64,000 bases of DNA from Selaginella moellendorffii (lineage: Eukaryota; Streptophyta; Lycopodiopsida; Selaginellales; Selaginellaceae), in contig NW_003314279.1 of the NCBI RefSeq assembly GCF_000143415.4, positions 978,091 to 1,042,090 on the forward strand. The letters are read 5' to 3'. The position numbers and the translations under genes were made by a program. This document shows positions 56,679 to 64,000 of the stretch, piece by piece. Numbering within the stretch: position 1 is the first letter of the stretch; each line of letters begins with the position of its first letter. The notes under the pieces were generated by a model, which did not search any database, was not told the origin of the DNA, and saw only the letters and a program-made list of their open reading frames with translations.

Positions 56679-59600
56679 TCACTTCCCCACTTTCCCCAAA
56701 AACTTCATGTTGAGGATCTTCACGTCCGTGCCTGTTCGTACAATGCCGTCGTCCGAATCGATTCCTATCAGCTTACCGCTAACGCCTCTAAACTCGCCAT
56801 ACACGACCTTAATCCTATCATTCTTCTCCGGCTGCACAATCTCTATCTCCGAGTGGCTCACCGTCACCGTGTCGTCGCCGATCGAGAGGCGACAGTAGCC
56901 GTCCTGGTTACACACACATTGCGTTACGCTCACGCCAGCAAAGAGCAAGAATCGAGAAGCTCGACTCACCGGCAAGACCTCCTCAATCACTCCAATCGTC
57001 GTGTCGCCATTGCGCCTCAGGGTGACCATCAGCTCCGGCAAACCCCATTGCTTCTCCAGCTCGTGCATGTTAAAGCCTGTAACGATGGATCCATCACCAA
57101 CAGCTGGGAAGATTAAACTTGTGAACACTTTACCGGTAGCTGGGGATGTAGGATCCAGAACTCCGCTGCCTGGTGTCATTGGTTGGCCGCCGGGAGTCCC
57201 AGGGACAGCAGGAGTCATAGGCAGAGCACCAGGAGTTCCAGGGAGATATGGGCTTGATGGATTGCCTGCAAAAGGAACACTACAAGTTAGACTGGATTGT
57301 GATGAAAAATGAATATCAATACCATAGTGAGCGACGGCTTCAACTGGCGAGCCAGAATCAGCATAACTCCCAGGAGTATTTGCCCACCCAGAGCCAGGCG
57401 TTGGTGCTTCGTATGATCTAGTCGCCAGTGGGGTCCCAGGCTGTTGCATATATTGTGGGGACGTTGTGTGGGCGCCCCAGCCGGTGTCGTCCCTGGAATT
57501 TTACAAGGAGTTAGCATGTCTGTCCTCGACACGGCTAAGGATAGTTCACCTTAGAGGAGTTGTCGGATTCCAGGCCCTGTCACGCATTGGAGTTCTCATT
57601 CCATCATGAATGGGCGTCGCTGCAAAAAACAGACTTTGATTATATATTCTATCCATTTTCGCTGCGGTACCTGATGAGTCCCTCATAGGTGTCATGTATG
57701 CAGAATGCATAGGCGTCCTGGAAGGATGCACTGGGGTCTGACTTCCCATGCCGTAGCGTGTAGGCTCCCTGAGAGAGAGAGAGAGAGAGAAAAAAAAGAA
57801 ACTCAGTTTCGTCGCATGGTTATTTGTTGAACCTGTACCTGAACGAAGATTGCACGTCTCCAATATCGGAGAGAATGTCACGGTCGACTGGCCGTTCAAG
57901 ACGTTAAGTAAACAGAAGACTGGTATTTCAGACTGTCGTACCTGTGACGATCTTCATTTGCGATTCCAGCTCTATGCGTACACTTCGACCACCACTAGCA
58001 TCAACCACACGTCCCCGATAGCCTTTATAAGGTCCAGTTCTTATCTTCACACTTCGACCAACGTAGTTGTCGTTTCGCCGACCAGGATTGCTCACGAAGC
58101 CTGATCATAACGACTATCGTTTAGAAGAACTTCCAAAATTATATTACTTACCACTTGGAGGACCGTACGGACCCCTGACTGGACTTCTCCGTGGAGATTG
58201 AAGGAATTGAGAAGGAGGTTTCAAGGAAGAAAATGCAGCGGCTATATGATTCTGCATAGCTGAAGGTTAAACGCTACTCATGCAAACCAAAGCACACTAC
58301 CTGTTTGTCACCTCTGGAGCCACCCAAAGCTAGGCAAGATGTTGCTCGAACACAAATAAAACCTCCATTTTCAAGATGTTGCCGGTCTTGTACAAAAAGA
58401 ATGCCCCGATTTATATGCTCTACAACCCCTTGCTTACCCTGAAAAATAAACTCGATACATTTCCACAACTTAACCAAAATACCTTGAAAGGTCCAGAAAC
58501 AACTCGGACAATGTCTTTCACACTCACGACATTTGTATCCCGATCTTGCGTGTTTATCATTTTGTTGTATAATCTTTTCCTGAGATCTCGTTGTTTGACT
58601 GTAATCACTTCTTGTTTGTCAGGTGTCCCCTTGAGTACCTGTAGATACACACATATTAGAAAAGTAACAGCTGATTTTTGAAAAGTTACCTGACATCCAT
58701 CAGCCTCAATCCTTACAATCACACCAACCGTCATTGGACTGCAAATCAACACATTCACACATGAGATAAATTAGAAGAAAGAGAAACATACTCCAGCGCA
58801 ATGAGATCGTGAAGCTCGAATTCTCCCAGCTTGGTTAGGCCACAAGTAACCTCAGATGTTTCAACAATGCTATCCCTAAACACGCGGACCTGAAAAAAGA
58901 GTAGCACGTCAGAACCAGCAGCCAGGAATGCAGCGTTTCTTACGTCTTCTTTCGTGGTGTCAGAAAGAATAATAACAGAGTCTCTTTCAATCTTCACAAT
59001 CATCCCCGTTGCTCCTTCATGCTTTCCTGATGTAACTTTCACATGGTTTCCCGGTTCGAAGTGTTTGCTAAGTTGCTTGATGTGAAATCTAAGCACATCC
59101 TGCAATCCAAATAATGTGTTGAAATAAATAAAAATGGTTTTCAAATGCTTACCTTCAATCCTGACTTTTTATCAGGACGAATCTCGACGTTATCTTCGTC
59201 CACTTTCTCGACAACACCCTGAATCCCTTTCAAATCTCCTTCTACGGCCACCACTGTGTCGCCCTTCACAAACTGACCACGCTTTCTCGAGGATGACAGC
59301 CCAAATGCGTCCACGCTGTCGTCATCACCAGGTTTCTGAAAGCTTTGAAGCTCGTCCAATGAAGGCATGACGTCCACGGCGTTTAAAGTTTTCAGTGATA
59401 CGTTCTTTATAAGGTACCCATCCATAAACTGCATATTTGCCACTTGCTCGTAATGATCACCACGAGCATCACGTCGTCTCTCGATATGCACCTTCATTTC
59501 TCTGGATGAAAGGACAAAAAAAAAAAAAAAAAAAACTCAAAGATATCCCAAGAGGGAAAAGTTTTACCTGAGTTCTTGCATAACAAAACGTTGAGGTGGC

Positions 59601-60857
59601 CTTACAGAAAAACCTTTTGATTTCGGAATTTCTTTTCCTTCCTGAACGTAATTCCGAGTTAGAGTATCCAAGACAAACAAACAGTGCACTTACAAGTTTG
59701 GCCACTAATTCTTGAATCTCTACCCGAGGAACAAGCTTTATCCTTGCTCGCTGTCGAACGTGATCAACGTCAAGTACCTGTTTGACAAAAAATTACAACA
59801 AAAAACTATTCAGCAGCCTCGTAATACGCTTACCCTCGCGAGATCTCCCTTGTAGAGGCCTGTTTTGACTCGCACCCAGTTTTCCTTGTCAATGTCAAAG
59901 GACTTCTTCTCTACAGTCAGTACGTCTGTCATTTCTTTGATTGGAACAAGGTGTATTGTCTTCGGAAAAATATTTCGCAGTCCTTTGATAGCCTGAGCAG
60001 ATGAAACATTGTGAGAAACATCAGGATCTTAGTAGCCTGGTTACCTGCTTCACGTATGCTTCCTTGTCGGCTTCAACGTAAATAAATCCTTTTAGATGGT
60101 CTATTGCCACCGCAGACTTGATAAGTAGGGGTTCATTCTTTGCTTGGAAGTCCAAATACTTTTGCATCAAACAGACGACAGCTTCTCTTTCATGGCCTTG
60201 CTGAAAAACTTAAAAGAGTGAGACAGAGAAAAAAAAGACTAGTTGCCAAAAACTTCGCACATACCGGGCAAGTCAACATGTATAGTTTAGGATCCTTCAC
60301 TGATGGAAGTAACGCTTGCTGCTCAACCACAGTGGCCTCAGAGTCGTCGTATGTATCGTAGCTCGTAGTTTTATAACGCTGCTGAAGCATCTTCTCAATT
60401 TCGATATCCTCCAGATCTTCTCCAGTATCGAGAAGAGCAGGACGCTGGGGAATTCTACTTCTTCGGGAGCTCTCTTCTTCCGGGATAGTGTCCTCAATAA
60501 ATCCTGTGAACAAAGCATGGAAAACTTAAACGCAAGACAACAGGAAAACAAAAGAGAGAATTTACCCTCTTCTTCCTCTTCTTCCTCCTCCTCCTCATCA
60601 CTCGCAACCTGGGCAGCATCATCGATGAAAGCAGAAGCACGGCTTCTCCCCCTCTTCTTCCTAGACGGGGCATCGTCCTCCTCGTCTTCGTCTTCCTCAG
60701 CTACATCGTCGACATAGCTGTTTCTCTTCTGCTTGCGCTTGCGCTTTTTCCTATCCTCCTCCTCATAATCTTCATCGTCGTCTAAATCCTCACCTTCTGG
60801 CTCTTCTTCCTCCTCCTCCTCGACCTCCTCGTCGTCGTCGTAATTCTGAGCTCCCAT
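56679..60857 (-). CDS. SPT5: Transcription elongation factor SPT5
   Basis: With SPT4 forms DSIF, which controls pausing and processivity of RNA polymerase II. A gene of many short exons, from ATG 60857. The N terminus is acidic (long Glu/Asp runs) with basic patches (KKRKRKQKR). The NGN domain follows (CPVG..., LKGFIYVEADKEAYVKQAIKG). Several KOW motifs are visible: KGDTVVAVEGDLKGIQGVV, EPGNHVKVTSGKHEGATGM, VKDIVRVVSGPFKG and, near the end, IKVVYGEFRGVSGKLIG. The C-terminal repeat region has TPMxxxxxTPM units (TPMHSAYMTPMRDS, MRTPMRDRAWNP), the site of kinase regulation, then Pro/Gly-rich spacer. All joints were not verified. A GA microsatellite lies in an intron near 57771. Confidence 0.93.
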
Positions 60858-61051
60858 CACCGCCTCGCGCTTACCCTTTCCTGGAACACCTAGATTGCCC
60901 AAGAACCCTAGATGGCTTGGAAGGGCACTTCCAGCTCACCTATGGCGCCATCGCCAATGAACTATCGCTCTAGGGTATGAATGGAACACCTGATTTTGCC
61001 CAAGAGCCCTAATGTCGGGCATAAAAACTTTAGGGCAAAAAGGGGGGAGCG
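60858..61051. promoter_or_regulatory. Divergent SPT5/WAT1 promoter with a duplicated WAT1 5' piece
   Basis: The 194 bases between the two ATGs contain two similar stretches: GGAACACCTAGATTGCCCAAG (60883 on, split here) and GGAACACCTGATTTTGCCCAAG (60981 on). Each is followed by AGxxCCCTA; the first then continues ATGGCTTGGAAGGGCAC, like the WAT1 start at 61052. Confidence 0.6.
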
Positions 61052-62627
61052 ATGGCGTGGAAGGCGCACGCGGCACTGGTGCTCGTCCAGCTCAACTATG
61101 GCGCCTATCACGTCATCGCCAAGCTCGCGCTCAGTGTGGGGATGAATCAGATCGTGTTTTGTATGCTGCGGGACGCGGTCGCCATCGCAATTCTCGCCCC
61201 CATTGCTTTCGTCAAGGACAGGTTCTCTCCTTTGGTCCATCATATACATTCTTTAAGTGATGATCTTTCGTACAGTGAGATCCGGCCTCCACTCACTCGG
61301 AAGCTCGCATTTTCCTTTTTTTTCCTTGGGCTCACAGGGTGAGTGAAGCTGCTGAAATCTAAAAGACTCGCCCGCGAGCGAGCGATCGATCGAAACTTTT
61401 GTTGCTGGATGGCTTTCCCTCGCAGGATCTTTGCGAACCAGCTACTGTTCATGGTTGGATTGAAGCTCACGTCTCCAGCTTATGCTGCGGCACTCCAGCC
61501 GGCGACGCCAGTTTTCACGTTTTTGCTCTCGCTCTTCATGGGGTCGGTTGGTCCGTTCTTACTCCCTCGTTTTCCATTCTCGTTGGTTTTTCTTCGTTAC
61601 TCTAGCTTGTTACTAACGCAGTGATCTTTCGTTTTTCTTTGAGCAGCTCCGAGACTGTGAAGATCCACAGATACGATGGCCGAGCTAAAGTTGGTGGTGT
61701 GCTTCTAAGCGTGCTGGGAGCGCTCTTGATGTCCGGGTATAAAGGACCACAGGTTGTTCCTGGCTTACAAGGGATAGACTTCCAGACTGCAATGGGAGGA
61801 AAGCCTTCGCCGGAACCGCTTGGATGGTTCACGACAATTCTCGTGGAGATTGGAATCGACTTGTGGCACATTGGTATCATTTGCCTCATTGGAAACTGCT
61901 TGTGCATGTCGATCTACATGGTCTTCCAGGTAAGAAACGATATCTCACTTCCGAGATCTCATTTGAAACTTCTGTTTTGCAGTCGCTACTACTGGCAAGG
62001 TATCCGGCCGCCTTGTCAGTCACAGCGTACTCCTACTTCTTTGGAGCGGGGATGATGGCTCTCGCGGCCTTGTTCACCACAAGAGAGCCGTCAAACTGGT
62101 CACTAAACAGCTCGGAGGTCTTTTCTGTGATATATGCTGTAAGTTCCAACATTTTGCGTTCCTTTCCAGCTGATGGAAGAACTTGGTTTCTCACAGGGCG
62201 TGATCGCATCTGCACTAAATTATTGGTTACTCACTTGGACCAACAAGCTGCTTGGGCCGTCGTTGGTCGCACTCTATATGCCTCTGCAACCATTTGCCAC
62301 GGCAATTCTTGCACACTTTCTTCTCGGCAGTCCTATTTACCTCGGGAGGTCAGCTAAAAAACCGATTTTTTCAAGCTGTTTGTGTTGATATTTGTCTTCT
62401 CCAGTGTCTTTGGAGGTGGACTAATTATTCTCGGCCTCTACTGCGTGACATGGGGAAGATGGCAAACTGAGAAACTCCTGCTAGCCACGTCCCATAAACG
62501 AGAAGATCACTTCGAGCGATGGAGAGGAGAAGAAGATCTTCCTCTCACGGAATCGCTCTACAGGCTTCTGGATCCCAAAGGCTTGACACAATTGCCACTG
62601 TCAAGATCCTGGGGAGAACCACAATGA
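61052..62627 (+). CDS. WAT1-related/UMAMIT transporter (EamA fold)
   Basis: Plant drug/metabolite transporter with ten helices; relatives export amino acids or auxin. Seven exons: 61052-61221, 61276-61338, 61426-61542, 61647-61929, 61983-62138, 62197-62348, 62405-62627; 1164 nt, 387 residues. Family landmarks: [20 protein letters not shown], the [12 protein letters not shown] helix, [32 protein letters not shown] as pieces, and the second EamA half [28 protein letters not shown]. The linker in the middle is longer than usual ([14 protein letters not shown]). The C-terminal tail (about 55 residues) is cytosolic. Confidence 0.93.
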
Positions 62628-62798
62628 CCAGCAATGAACTCCATCGAGGTACTTTACAAATCCTGCCTCTTTTTTGGTTTTCATTACAAGTGTAGAGAAA
62701 AATATGTATCACAACACCTTAGGCACTTCATACCTTGAGGGCTCTCTCTTTTGTCGATGTACAAAATTACTTACTGTTCCTAGTTCTTCCTAGCAGCA

Positions 62799-63233
62799 TC
62801 AAGGGACTTCCAGCAAGCTTGGAGAATCGTTTTTATCCGAGTTGAGATCGAGGGCGCTGAGATCTTTCGCCAGGCTGGTGTTGTGCTGATCTTGCTCTTT
62901 GTTCTCTGTGAAAAGGACAATCAAAGGGGTAAAGCTTAAAAGATTTGACTCACCACTGTTGTTGTAGACAGCCGCGCTGTCGTCCTCGGCCAGGAATTCC
63001 ATCTCTTCTTCCTCTTCCATAAGCTCCATCTCCAGCGCCTCTAGATCCTCGGGGCTCAGCTCCTCCTCCATTCCCTGGTACCTCTCCCTGAGCCAGTAAT
63101 CTCTAAACGCGGGGCAATTCTCTACCAGGCACCACCACTCGGGCGAGAAATCCTCCGTGTCGATGTAGGCCGCCGGGATGAAGAGCGGCGCGTGGGGATT
63201 GAGCGTCGACGCCACTGGCGCTTTCACTGCCAT
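62799..63233 (-). CDS. ERD15: ERD15-like protein with PAM2 motif
   Basis: Small acidic plant protein induced by dehydration; it binds the MLLE domain of poly(A)-binding protein. Two exons: 63233-62954 and 62905-62799; 387 nt, 128 residues. The PAM2 motif is plain at residues about 9-20 ([12 protein letters not shown]), followed by the family block [22 protein letters not shown] long acidic run ([13 protein letters not shown]) and a Ser/Asp-rich tail complete it. It is the negative-regulator type of ABA signalling in Arabidopsis; that role is by homology. Confidence 0.9.
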   Translation of the reverse strand: MAVKAPVASTLNPHAPLFIPAAYIDTEDFSPEWWCLVENCPAFRDYWLRERYQGMEEELSPEDLEALEMELMEEEEEMEFLAEDDSAAVYNNSGESNLLSFTPLIVLFTENKEQDQHNTSLAKDLSALDLNSDKNDSPSLLEVP

Positions 63234-64000
63234 AGCTCGCTTCGCTTCACAAGGAAAACCCTAGAAAAAAACATTGAGCACAGCGTTAAGTAGCGGTATA
63301 TTCTACTCCGCTAACGGTATATCCCGTATAACGGTAAATACCGGCAGAATATCCCTCCGGCGCAATACGGACGCGCGTCAACGGCTCCGAGCAGCGCGGA
63401 CAGCGACGTTGACGTCGAATATCCGGGGCCCGCCAACGGCTCAGATGCCCGGATTGACTGACTGCATCCAACGGCCGTGGATGTGAGAGCCGGGGCGCCG
63501 GACCGACGGCCACGATGCGCGCTGCAGCGTCTTCCATTGGCACAATCGCATTGTTTTTTCATTGTTTTTCGCCACCACCCGCGGCTATGGCGGATCGCCG
63601 TGCGCATTGCGCTTCATGGACGTCGCGTTCGCCACGCCATCTCGCGCCGGGCGCGCTGGCGATGGCCGATCTGGCGGCTTGATCACGTAGGGGAGAATAT
63701 CGCCTGTAGCCTCGCTCCTTCCAGTAGATTCTAGGGTTTTGGGCGATGGCGGGGGAGAGGCGGTCCGAGGTGCTGCGTCGGCGCCGGCCGCGCCAGGCCA
63801 ATGCTAGGGATTGAGCTGCTAGCTAGGGATTGTGTGTGTGTGGGCGCGCCTCGATCAGCGAGCTCTCTGGCGGGCTCCAAGTTTTCTTCCCAGGAGGGCG
63901 ATTCTTTTGCATGACAACGCTCACCCGGGCTTCCAGGCGCTGGCAGGAGAAGAGATTCATCGTCGATAGCGTAGCTACAGCATGGTTAACAAAGGAGTGA
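63234..64000. other. Right-end intergenic DNA
   Basis: ERD15 promoter on the left. An ATG at 63746 on the plus strand opens a very short Arg-rich frame (MAGERRSEVLRRRRPRQAN) after a CTAGGGTTTT telo-box; it might be the first exon of a gene beyond the window, but the support is thin. No other feature is seen. Confidence 0.3.

Overview
The window is nuclear DNA of a land plant. Genes have several short introns (about 45-100 nt, GT-AG), plastid- and mitochondrion-targeted proteins, plant-only families (SWEET, WAT1/UMAMIT, GT-2 trihelix, ERD15, AWPM-19, PLS-type PPR) and telo-box promoter motifs. It also carries an intact intraflagellar-transport gene (CLUAP1/IFT38) and a TSNAXIP1-like coiled-coil gene, families expected where motile flagellated sperm are made. 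Compact genes plus flagellar genes suggest a seed-free vascular plant, most likely a Selaginella-like lycophyte; the species is an inference. An assembly gap (Ns) lies at 46415-46551.

Layout. 1-17.4 kb is gene-dense: an unidentified partial gene, pyruvate dehydrogenase E1-alpha, UreF, an Agenet-domain protein, a plastid-type half ABC transporter, a small protein sharing a 40-bp divergent promoter with an organellar ribosome recycling factor, a SWEET transporter, an LACS8/9-type acyl-CoA synthetase and a nepenthesin-like aspartic protease. 17.5-21.9 kb holds a local duplication: broken copies of a PPR gene and of the protease 5' end, separated by AT-rich DNA with a long inverted-repeat (foldback) element.

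22-42.5 kb is the accessory core. A block [CLUAP1 - SWEET - bulb-lectin-like gene] occurs twice, at 22.1-25.2 kb and 36.0-39.8 kb, with complementary decay. In the first block CLUAP1 is intact and SWEET is a scrambled fragment; in the second SWEET is intact and CLUAP1 is a pseudogene. Between them lies a nested transposon: a decayed Ty3/gypsy pol (RT at about 26.5-27.3 kb, RNase H at about 35.05-35.35 kb) split by a young 7.7-kb LTR element with 1.8-kb LTRs, a 5-bp target-site duplication (TTAGT), a Met-tRNA-type primer site and no recognisable protein genes, i.e. a LARD-like non-autonomous element. More lectin fragments follow at 40.7 and 41.7-42.5 kb.

42.6-64 kb is gene-dense again: a polyamine/amino-acid permease, PEX11, an AWPM-19 membrane protein, a mitochondrial carrier, a GT-2 trihelix factor, a 2.9-kb gene-poor interval, the TSNAXIP1-like gene, SPT5, a WAT1-type transporter and an ERD15-like PAM2 protein. 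These genes do not form one pathway. Exon boundaries given here were read by eye from GT-AG sites and reading phase; where all exons are listed their lengths sum to whole codons.
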